Positions 27,201 to 36,309 of a stretch of 64,000 bases of DNA are shown here, piece after piece. Numbering within the stretch: position 1 is the stretch's first letter; the number at the start of each line of letters is the position of its first letter. The notes under the pieces are model-generated. The model made no database searches and was not told the DNA's origin. It worked only from the letters and a program-made list of their open reading frames with translations. The stretch comes from Antilocapra americana. Taxonomy: Eukaryota; Chordata; Mammalia; Artiodactyla; Antilocapridae. The position numbers and the translations under genes were made by a program. The DNA lies in the NCBI GenBank assembly GCA_007570785.1, contig ML660772.1, positions 35,854,225 to 35,918,224 on the forward strand, written 5' to 3'.

Positions 27201-27222
27201 TCCCAACGAGCCAGGCGTTCAT
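2970..27222 (-). CDS. WNT2: WNT2, secreted Wnt ligand (exons 1-4; last exon off window)
   Basis: Four minus-strand exons splice in phase into residues 1-284 of WNT2, a secreted palmitoleoylated glycoprotein that binds Frizzled/LRP receptors and activates beta-catenin signalling. Seen: a hydrophobic signal peptide (about residues 1-25), then the Wnt core with 13 cysteines (4 in exon 2, 4 in exon 3, 5 in exon 4). The motif [10 protein letters not shown] carries Ser212, the residue acylated by PORCN. Exon joins: TG|G (Trp28), A|GT (Ser104), a clean codon boundary after Lys196, and G|.. at residue 285. The protein closely matches mammalian WNT2 (about 360 residues), so about 75 residues holding the other 11 cysteines and the 3'UTR must lie left of position 1; I searched 1-2969 by eye and found no such exon. 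No frameshift or internal stop is seen. Known roles are lung mesenchyme, cardiac inflow and placental development. Confidence 0.97.
3327..3464 (+). mobile_element. L1 3'-end fragment
   Basis: The pattern 'ctttgctgtacagtag..ttaacacaacattgtaa..ctgcaataaaata' followed by a T/A-rich tail matches the 3' end of artiodactyl L1 elements. It is 5'-truncated and lies just inside WNT2 intron 3. Confidence 0.7.
3785..3985 (-). repeat. MIR-type SINE
   Basis: Read on the plus strand it has the reverse MIR pattern ('tccaggcattgtgctgatgc' ... 'gaggtcacgcagctggtaag'). Old and diverged. Confidence 0.65.
6320..6545 (-). repeat. MIR-type SINE
   Basis: Reverse MIR pattern: 'ctgtgtgccaggctcc', 'ttattattcccattctacag', 'agacagaggcagac'. 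Edges are approximate. Confidence 0.65.
6640..7330 (+). mobile_element. Old L1 3' region
   Basis: Diverged LINE-1 ORF2 3' sequence, with 'ttggtgttggtaagagcatggaaa', 'gatgttcactgcagcataattagcaatagc' and 'gtggtatgtgcttaataaag'. Many stops; no coding capacity. Confidence 0.6.
8105..8328 (+). mobile_element. Bov-tA/BOVA2 SINE
   Basis: A near full-length ruminant SINE with the tRNA-like head ('ggtggctcagtggtaaagaa'), the body ending 'gagttggacacaaccgagtga' and an AGC-rich tail. It is flanked by an 8-base target-site duplication TGCACATG at 8097-8104 and 8329-8336. Confidence 0.93.
9048..9365 (-). mobile_element. BovB LINE 3' fragment
   Basis: The sequence reads on the plus strand as the reverse of the BovB 3' region ('gactctttgcaaccccatgg', 'gatgccatccaaccatctca', 'cagcatcagtccttccaatg'). 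BovB is a ruminant RTE LINE known to have spread between vertebrates by horizontal transfer. The copy is 5'-truncated. Confidence 0.85.
9730..11200 (-). mobile_element. Old LINE-1/HAL1-like fragment, antisense
   Basis: Diverged text such as 'ttctgggttgaaaataattt', 'tattgctccaaggttgtgg', 'ttatccttggtgttctgaaa' and 'tactttctgggagatttc' follows the order of an antisense L1 5'/ORF1-side region. Exact family uncertain; no coding capacity. Confidence 0.5.
12340..12575 (-). repeat. MIR-type SINE
   Basis: Reverse MIR pattern with 'catgctaagcacttgattt', 'catccccattttacagatgag' and 'ccctaggtcttacagac'. Confidence 0.7.
14600..14826 (-). mobile_element. Bov-tA SINE
   Basis: Reverse-oriented ruminant SINE: 'accatggactgtagcctgcc', 'gggttgccatttccttctcc', 'gactctttactccctgagc'. 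Some divergence, so probably one of the older copies here. Confidence 0.88.
15950..16095 (+). repeat. MIR-type SINE
   Basis: Forward MIR pattern: 'gggtttgaacccccaagcc', 'gtcacttgatccctctgagacc'. Edges are approximate. Confidence 0.55.
16280..16445 (-). repeat. MIR-like repeat
   Basis: 'ttactaaacacctactatgt' followed by diverged sequence is the reverse MIR/L2-type start. Weak assignment. Confidence 0.45.
17700..18070. promoter_or_regulatory. Candidate regulatory segment in WNT2 intron 3
   Basis: A repeat-free stretch with an AP-1 site (TGAGTCA, 17782), a TCF/LEF-like ATCAAAG (17886) and a nuclear-receptor half site AAAGGTCA (17937) within 165 bases. It does not look like a transposon remnant. 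Conservation cannot be seen from one sequence, so an enhancer role is a guess. Confidence 0.25.
18570..18675 (+). repeat. MIR-like repeat
   Basis: 'gaattctagtcctgacattt' to 'tttcctcatctaacaaatag' follows the forward MIR core order. Short and diverged. Confidence 0.45.
19295..19572 (-). CDS. WNT2: WNT2 coding exon 3
   Basis: The 278-base exon runs from acceptor TTACAG to donor AAG|GTATGG and encodes residues 104-196 ([20 protein letters not shown] ... NNRAGRK). It contains the Wnt family motifs RACSQG and WGGCSDN. The open frame runs on upstream into intron 2, but the acceptor and the match to the family define the start. No disruption is seen. Confidence 0.97.
20500..20760. promoter_or_regulatory. 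Candidate regulatory segment in WNT2 intron 2
   Basis: Non-repetitive, with several retained CpGs in otherwise AT-rich sequence. It contains an NKX2-like TCAAGTGG (20526), a CAGCTG E-box (20699-20704) and a GACGTC core (20731). Role inferred only. Confidence 0.25.
23803..24128 (+). mobile_element. Tigger-type DNA transposon, internally deleted
   Basis: The left end 'caggtgtaccccattttatt' and the right end 'caaggtctacctt' are diverged Tigger1-like inverted ends. Internal text such as 'gctttgtggcaaccctgca' and 'gcattgggaaaccaaaaaa' matches both ends of Tigger1 with the transposase removed. It is an ancient, immobile pogo-type element. Confidence 0.75.
24212..24235 (+). repeat. (ATTC)n microsatellite
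   Basis: About four ATTC units, at the edge of an old diverged repeat ('cctgccttacagaatttaca'). Confidence 0.6.
24870..25096 (-). CDS. WNT2: WNT2 coding exon 2
   Basis: The 227-base exon begins after acceptor CCTAG and ends at donor A|GTAAGT. It encodes residues 28-103, from [13 protein letters not shown] to LFGRVLLR, including the HRWNCN motif typical of Wnt proteins. Its four cysteines belong to the N-terminal alpha-helical Wnt domain. It joins exon 1 by a split Trp codon and exon 3 by a split Ser codon. Confidence 0.97.
25097..27139 (-). other. WNT2: WNT2 intron 1
   Basis: A 2-kb intron with no recognised transposon. CpG content climbs towards exon 1, and a short CG/CA tract lies at 26769-26793. 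The segment 25.9-26.2 kb is non-repetitive and could be regulatory, but nothing specific is seen. Confidence 0.8.
27140..27222 (-). CDS. WNT2: WNT2 coding exon 1 (signal peptide)
   Basis: The exon holds the start codon at 27222-27220 and 27 full codons plus two bases of Trp28. The peptide begins [16 protein letters not shown], a classic hydrophobic signal sequence, and ends near VSSSW, where cleavage is expected. The donor is TG|GTAAGT at 27139. Residue 4 is Trp, where the human protein has Pro, as I recall it. It is too short to show up as a long ORF and was found by matching the expected signal peptide next to the promoter CpG island. Confidence 0.95.
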
Positions 27223-27380
27223 ATTAACCCCCTTGCGTCCGCATCAGGTCAGACTCCGTGTGCGGGCGCCATGCGTGCCCGGAGCAGAAGCGCTCAGCGC
27301 TGGGAGCGCCTCGTCACGGCCGCCGGCGCCTCGCCGCGCCCCCGCCCCCGTTCGCGTCTGCGGCTGGTGGCGAGACTCGC

Positions 27381-27417
27381 TGATAAAGTTTCAAGCGACC
27401 AGCGGGGCGAGCGATAA
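27381..27417 (+). promoter_or_regulatory. Pair of GATA motifs in WNT2 5'UTR/promoter
   Basis: TGATAAAG at 27381 and CGATAAAG at 27412 lie 31 bases apart in the same orientation, between the TATA element and the ATG. GATA6 is known to act on Wnt2 in heart and lung development; use of these particular sites is inferred. Confidence 0.35.
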
Positions 27418-27563
27418 AGGCCAGCTCGGGCCGCCTCGCCCACAGCCAATTCCCCAGGCGCGGCGAGCGCGGGCTGCTGGAGAGCTCTGCGCGCCTCCCG
27501 CGCGTCCCGGTCCCTTCAGCTCCCTGCCCGCCCAGGCGCAGCCGAGGGAGGGGGCGCTACGCC

Positions 27564-27587
27564 GGGTAGGGTGGCGGAGGGGGGGGG
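27564..27587 (+). other. G-quadruplex-forming motif at WNT2 start region
   Basis: Plus-strand G runs at 27564-27566, 27569-27571 and a nine-G run at 27579-27587 satisfy the G3-N1-7 rule. The plus strand is the template strand for WNT2, and the motif sits where the TATA element predicts initiation. Confidence 0.5.
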
Positions 27588-27592
27588 CGGTG

Positions 27593-27602
27593 TTTTATAT
27601 AA
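27593..27602 (-). promoter_or_regulatory. WNT2: TATA element, candidate WNT2 core promoter
   Basis: Read on the minus strand this is TTATATAAAA, which fits the TATAWAAR consensus and lies about 375 bases upstream of the WNT2 ATG. It predicts a start site near 27565-27572 and a 5'UTR of about 350 bases. The core TTATATAA is a palindrome, and the plus strand also reads TATATAAG with a GC box just before it, so transcription in the other direction is possible. The start site itself is inferred. Confidence 0.5.
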
Positions 27603-28886
27603 GGGTGGAAGAAATGATGGCAAGAGAGGTCTGTGGGTGAAGTGAGGTGGGAGGAACAAACGCCTCTGCGTGGCCTCGAGCTCCCGAGGAGGCAGGCACC
27701 TTTTGGGAAGCTCCGGGTCAAATAGCATCAATGGGTCCCCAGCTCCGGGACCAAGCGCTCGGATAGGCGAGGCTACAAAAGTCCGCCAGCATGCAATGTG
27801 GGGAAACGAGGGAGAGGGTAAGGAGATAGCTGTGTACAGGAGGCAGAAATCCAGAGCTGATTTTCTCCGCTTCTCTCCCTAACACCGAAAGGAAGAGCAA
27901 ACACTTGTAAATTTGGAGCTAAGCAGGGCAAGGTTGGGGAGGGAGGGGCCAGGCCTCAAGGAAATGAGGACCTGTGGCCTTGATTCCTCCGTGCTGGGCT
28001 TATATACGGAGCTCGCAGGGAGGAGAGCCAGGAAGGTCCCTGACCCTCCGGACCTCACCCAGGCGTACTCAGCCATAGCATCTGGGGAAGATGCGGTTTT
28101 TACGCACACCCAGCTCCTCCCTGGCGCAAAGACCATGCAGGGAGGAAGCGAGGCAGCGGGAGCCCGCCGAGGGTCCGCGCCCCAGCCCTGGTCGCGCCTC
28201 TAGTCGCCCGGGCGCTCAGCTTTTGCCCCTTGCGGAGGTAAAGGGGCCATCGGTCCTGATCTGGGCCCCTGGAGGGCCAAGAGAAAGAGGCTTGAGCCCG
28301 CGGGTGGAGCATCTTGAGCAGCAACTGGCTTGTAGCCCCGCCGTTTATCACCGGAAAGGAAGGAAGACCAGGAACTCGCGGCGGCCGTGAACTGTTCCAT
28401 TGCTCTTTTCCTGGGGCGGGGGGGACCCGCCGCCAGCCCGCCCGCGGAGCATGCCTTGGGGAATGTGTGTGCGTGTTGGGGGTTGGGTGGGCGCTGTATT
28501 GTTCGCAGGGAATGGAGGGGTGGCGGTCCAGATAGGAAGGACAGGCTCTCCCCACACCCTACTCCTAGAGCCGAGACTGGCCGGAGCATCAGCTCTCGCT
28601 CGGCGCGAACGAGGTGAGAAGCTGGACGGGGCGAATCTCGGAAAAGCCAAAAACCTGAAAGATGCTGTCATCGCCACCCCTTCCCCCCACCACCCCTCAA
28701 CCGCTGGTCCCTGGCAGGTCCAGCCCCTCCCAGGCTGACCCAGATACATCCCCGTTTGGGTCCGGAAAGGGAGGGGAGGGAAACAAGCACCGCGCCACCC
28801 ACGACTCGGGAAGAGCAGGGCTCCACGCCAGGGCCGCTCCGTATCGCTGGGCCGCGACCCAGGGGAAGTTCTGATCGGTCTGTGCC

Positions 28887-28902
28887 GGGAGGGAGGGAGG
28901 GG
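28887..28902 (+). other. G-quadruplex-forming motif
   Basis: Four G runs separated by single A residues (GGGAGGGAGGGAGGGG) at the upstream end of the CpG island. It has the ideal short-loop layout, but its role is unknown. Confidence 0.5.
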
Positions 28903-30739
28903 CAGGGGAGGAGCGGGTTGTGTTTCTGCTCACAGTGTGTGCACAGGCTGGTTGTGTGTGTCTGTGCGCGGGGTGGCGGTTAAGGGGAGGAGGAGAGTGG
29001 TGTGATAGGCACCAAACAGCAAGAAATATCTCATTTACGTCTATGCTTATACTCATAAACCTTTTTCCTGGGTGAAGCAGAAGAGTAAGCTAAAGTTTAC
29101 TTCCATTCTCTTTTGTCCACAGTCCCTGCACTTCTACCAGCGACTAGTGAATACTGTAGAGGTGTGGGTGTGTATGTTGGGAAATGTAGGCAGTTGTCTG
29201 CTTTTCTCCTGGACAGTGAGACCTGAAACCACCTAAAAAACTCAAGTTCCACCCACCTCAGCACATCTCCCAGTTGAGGAGAGTTAGAAATACATGGAGT
29301 GTGACTATCAGCTTAGAGGCCTTTCCTCCCCACCCAGGGAGTTATGGAGTGGCCAGGAGATCTGCCCTTTAGTTGTAGATGAGGCCAATGGAATGACCTA
29401 AACCTGAAACAGACCTCCTGGAATGAGATCAGGACCATCCCCAAAACTAATGAAATCCACTCCAAAGGACTTTATCCTGGGTCAGGAGAAGTACCTCATG
29501 ACTTGCAGAGAAGAAATCAGCCTTGGTGAATAGTGAAGGCTAAAAAAGTTCAAGACAAGCTAAATCCAGATGTGAGAAAGTTTCATGTAGACACTTCTTC
29601 CTTCCTATCTAGAGGCAGTCTGGACCAGGTGACTTGTCCCTTGCAGGTCTGTGATTCTGTCTCTAACATTCTCCACTCCTATTCACTTATGATCAACTAT
29701 CAGCCCTGTACAAATTCTCTTCCTGCTCAGCGGGTCTGACTTTCCTCCTACCTCATCTGTACTGAAATGGAGTGCTCACTACTAGAAGCTGGGAAATGCT
29801 CAAGAAAATTAGGAGGAAAGAAAGTTATTACAAACTTCACCTCTCTTCCAATAAAAACTACCATTCTAAGGAGGAGGAGTTCAGTAAATTGCATATGATT
29901 TTCACCTTGCTATAGCAGATGATGAGTTAGGAAAGACAGAGTTCAGAGTGCCATTAGATCTGTACATTTAATGTCTCATTTTTCATTTCTCATTGAATTG
30001 ATTGTAAAATTCATTATTGTATACAGAACCCAATTCTCTTTCTGGATATTAATGTTACTTTGCTTGTAACTTTAGTATAGCATTCTAGCCAAATGAGTCA
30101 GTCTATTTTCTTAGTTAGATCCATTGTTTTTCTAATCTCCCAGGGCAGAGAGAAAACTAATTTACTAGCAAGACATCTCCACCCTTTAAAAATGGACAGT
30201 TACTTCTTTAACCAAATAGTCATTTGTGTTTCAGTCTGAACTGGCTTCTTCCTAAGGTAGTGACCCCGATTTAGCTACTCACTAACCAGTGATTCAAAAG
30301 TCTAGTATTTCCAACTTAGAATCAATGGTCTTAAAAGAGAACATTGTGTATTAAGAGAGCAGATCAAGGAGGGGAAAGCAAAACTATATTTATTTTGCTC
30401 TCTAAATCTAGTATTATAATATATATATATAAAATGATACAGATAATATATCAAATAAAAACAGAATATATGTCATTAAACCATTTTCCTTGTTAAATCT
30501 GTCCATCTAAGAATCATATGCATAAAACTTTATTAATGCATTTTATTAATAAAGAATTTAGGAGTGACTAAATGGAAAAGGGAGCAAGCCCTTAAGGGCA
30601 ATGAAAACACTCTTCAAATTTCAAACTTAACCTTTATTTTTATGTATATGATTCTCTCAGATGGATATACTTAGCAGGAAAAAAAAGTTTTAATGATATA
30701 TATTCTGTGTTTTTATTTGATATACTATCTGCATTCACA

Positions 30740-30945
30740 GGACTTCCTTTGTGGCTCAGATGGTAAAGAATCCACCTGTAGTGCAGGAGACCTGGGTTTG
30801 ATCCCTAGGTCAGGAAGATCCCCTGGAGAAAGGAATGGCTGCCCACTCCAGTATTCTTGCCTGGAGAATCCCATGGACAGAGGAGCCTGGCGAGCTCCAG
30901 ACCATGGGGTCGCAGAGTTGAACATGACAGAGTGACTAACTCTTT
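30740..30945 (+). mobile_element. Bov-tA/BOVA2 SINE
   Basis: Forward ruminant SINE with 'tttgtggctcagatggtaaag', 'gggtttgatccctaggtcagg' and 'ggggtcgcagagttgaacatg'. Little divergence from the usual form, so relatively young. Confidence 0.92.
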
Positions 30946-32098
30946 CACTTTTACCTGGTCTTTGTCAGAAGTTGCTTTTATGAAAATTTCTAATATCAAT
31001 CAATTAAATCTCAATATGCATTTAAATTAATGGACACCAAAGACTTGCTTCCAGTCATTAGAAAGTAGTAGGTACATGACTTGTCCTCCTACTGAAAAAA
31101 ACTATAAGGCCTGCACAAAATGGTAAGGCAGATCTTTTCAAGCACTGGGTAATAGGCAGCACACAGCTATGATCTTTGACAGAAGGAAAACACATGAAGT
31201 ATTCTCCATAACTCTCCCAAAACCATCCTGATTTTTCTGCTGAAGGACACTTTTCATGCAAGCAGAGCAGCAGTCTTGGTTAACAAGGGAGGGTTTAGAG
31301 GTCTGGGCTGCTGAAGTACCTGAAATGGGCAGGGTAGAATATCTGAAATATCCAAATATAAGTATCTATAGAGATCTGAATATCTGAAAATAGGTAGCTG
31401 TGAAAAAGAGGGCCCCAGAAGTCTACCTGGAAATTAACTCCAATTCCTTGGCCAAGAGCTGAGCTGAATATAGCCGTGACAAGATGCTGCAAGTTGTAGC
31501 AGAAATTGCTTGCTGCATGTCATGCAGTGTTGAGAGACACTGGAGTTCCAGCTCAGTGAGGTAGAGAGAACTTACTAAACACTTCTTTGAGATGCTAGAA
31601 AGACCATCCTTTAAGGGTCGTACCTTAGTTAAAAAGTATGTTTTAGAACAAAATTCAAAATTTTGTTTCCCCGTATTACAAACAGTACAAAGAATAAAAG
31701 TCAGGCCAAGGGGAATTTATAAGGATAGCACCACAGCCCATTGAAGGAAGACCACATTGATCTTACAATGTCAATACAATAAAAAAAAATAATAGGCAAG
31801 TGAAAACCCAGGAAAAACATGATCCATACTTAAGAAAAACTAGTCAAAGGAAAATTCCTTTGAGATAGCTCTGTTGTACAAACTGACAGGAAAGAAATTT
31901 GAGAGTAACTCTTAAAGCTATGTTCGAGTATTAAAGGTCACAGTGAACAACTAAATGGAGAATGTCAGTAGAGAAATGGAAGCCATTAGAAATAAATGAA
32001 AATCTAGAACAAAAAAGTACAGTGTTTGAAGTGAAAAATTCACTGCATGGGCATAACAGTGGAATGGAATTGACAGGACAAAGGGACAGTAAACTCAA

Positions 32099-32193
32099 AG
32101 GTTGTTGTTTAGTTGCTAAGTCATATCCTACTCCTTTGCTACCCCATGGACTGTAGCCCACCAGGCTCTTCTGTCCATGGGATTTTTCCAGTT
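32099..32193 (-). mobile_element. Bov-tA SINE fragment
   Basis: Reverse SINE piece: 'gttgctaagtcatatcctac', 'taccccatggactgtagccc', 'tgtccatgggatttttccag'. Only the 3' half is present. Confidence 0.8.
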
Positions 32194-32199
32194 AAGAAT

Positions 32200-35100
32200 A
32201 CTGCTAGAAGTTACCTAATCTGAAAAACAGAAAGAAAAGACACTGGAAATTAAAGCAATAAAACATCAAATATCTGTGGAATAAGACCAATCAGTCTAAA
32301 TACTTGGGCAAGTGGAGTTATAGAAAGAAAGGAGAGAAAAAAATGTGACAAAAATATTTGAAGATATGTTACACCAGATTTGTCTAGTATCATAAAACAT
32401 ATCAATTTACAGACCCCCAAACACCAAGCAAAGTAAGTATACAAAGCATATCACACCTTTGTACGTCATGATCAAACAATTTAAACTCAGAAAAGGACAA
32501 AAATCTCTAAAGCAGCCAGAGGGGAAAGATACTTTAAATATAGAGGCACAAGAATATGTGTCATAAACTGACTTTTTACTAGCAATAACGGAAGCCAGAA
32601 GGTAGTTTAGCTACATCTTTAAAATGCTGAAAACAAAAAATGGTTCACACTGAGTTCTATAATCAGTGAAAATATCCTTCAAAATTGAAAGAGGAGGTCT
32701 TCTTTTGTTGTTTCACTTAGGTTGGGAAGAGACTAGACCATGAGCAAGGGCAAAACTGAAACAGAGTGGTCCCAATGAAGTCTAAAACCAACTTTGACAG
32801 GATCACACTGAGTCATGGGTTCTCTATTTGCAAGCCGAAAGAAAATGCAACCCTCCTTGGAGGAACGAAATTTCATTCTGGGTCTCTACAAATTTTTATC
32901 TATTATATCTAGCATCAAATCTAAAAGTCACAAAAAGCAAAATAAAAACCCCATAAGCAAATCAACAGAAAATAAAGATAGACCCACAAATAATTTAGTT
33001 TTATCTGGGGACTACAAAATAACTAAAATTTAAAAGTTCAAAAAAATAACATGATTTTAACAGAGAGCTAGAACCTATATTAGAAGACTTAAATGAAAAT
33101 CCTGGAACTGAGGGCAGGGGGGAAGTGAAGACTGAAATTGAGAATGGATGGGTTGAAGAACTATCTAGAACCAGCAGAACAGTGGACTGGTAAACAAGAA
33201 GAGAAATGAATAAAACGTATTCAGGTTAATGCACAGAGAGAGAGAATTCAAAGGGTATAAAAATACAGAACATAAGATACAGCATAAGAATGTCTAACCT
33301 AGTTGTAATTAGAGATCTAGAAGAAGAGGAGAGAAAGAATGGGACTAAAAAAATATTTCCAAATAAGAATTTTCCAAATTGCTGAAAGAAATCAAACCAC
33401 ATATTCAAGAAATCTATAGACCTCAAGCAGTATAAAGACAGGGAAAACCATATTTAAGCAAATCACACAAATGGCTGACAAAGACGAAGAAAATATTAAA
33501 GCTGCATCAAAAGACAGACACAGTTGCTTCACGAGAGAAATCCTAGTACATGACTGGCTTTTCAACAGAAGAACCTACTGAAATCAGAAGATAGTAGAAT
33601 GATCTCATGAAAAGGAAAGATGAAGGCCTGCCAAACTGGAATTCTATAATCATTGTAAAGATCCTTCAAAAATGAAGACAAAGATGGTTTCAAACAAAAG
33701 CTAAGAAAATAACTAGTAAGTCTCTTCTCTAGGCTGAAGGAAAATTATACCAGATGGTATTATGAAACTGCAGAAAAGAATGAACACTGGGAAGGGTAAG
33801 TTTGTGGGAAAATAGAAAATAATATTGACTGTTGAAACAACAATAATATCTTACTAGGTTTAAATCATGTAGAAGGGAAATACATAACATTAGCAAAAAA
33901 CTCAAGAAGAAACTCTGATTCCAGGTAAGATGGAATAAGTACAATCTGCTCTGTTTCTCCCACTGAGTACTGCTATACAACATGGAAGGAATGCAGAGAG
34001 AAGCTATTTGAGGACTCTGAAAAGGGAATGGTAGCAGTGAAGCGTTCATTTTGAAAAGTGAGTGGATTAAGAAACATTGACGTTTTAAGTTGACTAAGTG
34101 ATGGTAAGTTTCTTGTTTTGTATCTCCTCTGGTATCGTGCAGCCTGGACCCAAAGCACCCAAAAGCTGGAGTAGAACAGAGAGATCTACAGGGACAGTCT
34201 CTAGAATTTTGATTCAAGGAGCCTAAAAGGAACTCCTAACATACTCAGAGAGAGTGGGGGAAATCCCCTCATTTCCCCCAGCCCCCCATTTCTGTCACAC
34301 CTCATGCCCTAGCAAGTTGATGTTGGCAGTAATGGCATTAGCAGCAGCAAGGACCCACATGTGCCTAAAACTCTTAAGGGATGGGAAAATTCATCTCCAC
34401 CCTGAAGAACTTGGTACCAAGAAGGTGGGACAAAATTTCATTGCTTTTCTCCCCTTTCTCTCCTGCTGTGTGGCTCCAGAAGGGTATAGTCACAGGAAGT
34501 ATATGACAGAGTGAAATAACTAAAACCACAGTTTCTGGACAGAGGACCCAAAAGTATCTAGAAAATCACATACAGAATGAAGAACTTGGGAAAGTAATCC
34601 CACAAACTTATATGTGAACTCCTATGCTTACCTCCCAGGGTATGCACATGTGGATCTGACTCTAAAAATCATACTTTGAGAAAAGAAAAATGGGACATAC
34701 CCCCGTCAGGTCCCAGATAAACCACTGGGTTTTACACATGGGAGGCAGGCATGAAAATAGCATTATAAAACTTGGAAGACTGAAATGTTAATAACACCAG
34801 AGCAAGAACCCACAGAGAGGTAAGGTGGTCAGAATTTTTGGCCTGAACCCAACTGGCTTGATTATGTGCTACAACAGGAATATCAACATTCTTCATAGGA
34901 TTTAAACAAGACCTAGAGTCTCAACATTCTATTCAAAATGTCCAGGATGCCAAAAACGTACTTGACATACAAAGAACCTGTAACATTCCAACTTGACCAG
35001 AAAAGACAATGGAGAGACACTGTTTCATAGGTGACACAGATGTTGAAGTTATCATAGACTTTTGAAGCAGCTATGATGAAGATGCTCCAAGAAGTGAAGA

Positions 35101-36000
35101 TGAATACTTTGGAAACAAATGGACAATAGGAAACATCAGGAAAGAAACAGGAAATGGAAAAAGGAACCGCACAGAAGTTTTAGAACTGACAAAATATGTA
35201 CTGTCTTCCACAGTGAGACAGTGAAATATCTCACTGAATAAAGGCAGTAGCAATATTGAGATGGCAGAAAAATGGGTCTGAATTTGAAGCCTATCAGTAG
35301 AGATAATCTAGTCCTAACAGAAGGGAAAAAAAAGGAGTGAAAAGAAATGAACAAAGCTTCAGGAATCTCTGAAACAGTTCCAAAAGGTATAATGTGTCAT
35401 GGGTCCTAGAAGGAAATGAGAAATAGTCCATTGCAACTAAAAATATTTGCAGAACTAATGGCTAAAAATTTCATAAATTTGGTCAAAGGCATAAACCATT
35501 CAAAAACCCCAAACAGGACAAACTCAAAGAAATCCATACCATGACACATAATAACAAAGCTACCAAAACCAAAAGACGAAGAGAAATCTTGTATGACAAT
35601 AGAGACAAGTGATACATTACTTATGAGGAACAAAGGAAAATGATGACTCAATGACTGTAGATTTCTCATGAAAAATTGGGAAAGCAGAAGGAAATGAAAG
35701 TCTTTTTTAAAGCTCTGAGAGAAAAGAGCTCAGTCCAGAATTCTATATCCAGTGAAAATACATTCATGAATGAAAATGAAATAAAGATACTCTCAGATGA
35801 AGGAAAACAGAAAATTAATTGTCAGAGAACTTGTTTTTAAAAGACCTGGCCAAAGGAAATTTTAAGATAAAACGAAAATGATCCAAGAAGGAAATTTGGA
35901 AAAGCTGGTATGAAAAAAAAAGGCAAAGAAATGGTAAATAGATGGATATATATTATAAAATTCTGCTTCTCTCCAGTTCTTTAAAATACATTTGATGGTT
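32200..36000 (+). mobile_element. Old L1 5'-side fragments, three related modules
   Basis: Diverged LINE sequence. The same theme (chaperone-like phrase 'gccagagg..aaagatac', then 'gaattctatatccagtgaaaa', then 'gaaggaaaattataccagatgg') returns near 32480-32720, 33440-33780 and 35490-35900. Together with a further copy near 49 kb these look like separate L1M-age insertions on the same strand. Full of stops; no intact frame. Confidence 0.55.
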
Positions 36001-36092
36001 GAAGGCAAAAATAATAACATTGTGTGATAGTGGTTTCACTGAAATTATGATAGGGATTGCATCGAATCTATTGATTGCTTTGGGTTTGTGTT

Positions 36093-36309
36093 GTTGTGTT
36101 CAGTTGCTCAGTTGTGTCTGACTCTTTGTGACTCCATGGACTGTAGCCCTCCAGGCTCCTCTGTCCATGAATTTCTTCAGGCAAGAAAACTAGAGTGGGT
36201 TGCCATTTCCTTCTCCAGAGGATCTTCCTGACCCAGGGACTGAATGCACATCTCCTGTGTTTGCTGCATTGCAGGTATATTCCTTACCACTGAGCCACCA
36301 GGGAAGCCT
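36093..36309 (-). mobile_element. Bov-tA SINE inside old L1
   Basis: Reverse ruminant SINE from 'gttgtgttcagttgctcag' to 'gagccaccagggaagcc'. A short direct repeat (TTTGGGT) at both sides suggests a target-site duplication. Confidence 0.9.

Larger units (their letters stand above)
27000..28900. promoter_or_regulatory. WNT2: CpG island over WNT2 promoter and exon 1
   Basis: CpG dinucleotides and G+C are dense from about 27.0 to 28.9 kb and drop sharply on both sides, which are AT-rich. The segment covers exon 1, the presumed 5'UTR and about 1.3 kb upstream of the TATA element. Many overlapping open frames on both strands here result from the GC-rich composition. Edges are judged by eye. Confidence 0.8.

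Noticed and set aside
26936..27640. 234-codon plus-strand open frame across WNT2 exon 1 and promoter
   Set aside because: It runs antisense through exon 1 in a GC-rich CpG island where stops are rare, and shows no recognisable domain.
28090..28750. Several overlapping open frames of 100-150 codons on both strands
   Set aside because: Low-complexity Pro/Arg/Gly-rich translations expected from CpG-island composition.
33729..34217. 162-codon minus-strand frame
   Set aside because: Lies within diverged LINE sequence read antisense; no domain, no splice or promoter signals.
32200..36000. Processed pseudogene or endogenous retrovirus
   Set aside because: Recurrent text matches old L1 5'-side sequence; no LTR pair, primer-binding site or gag/pol-like frame is seen.
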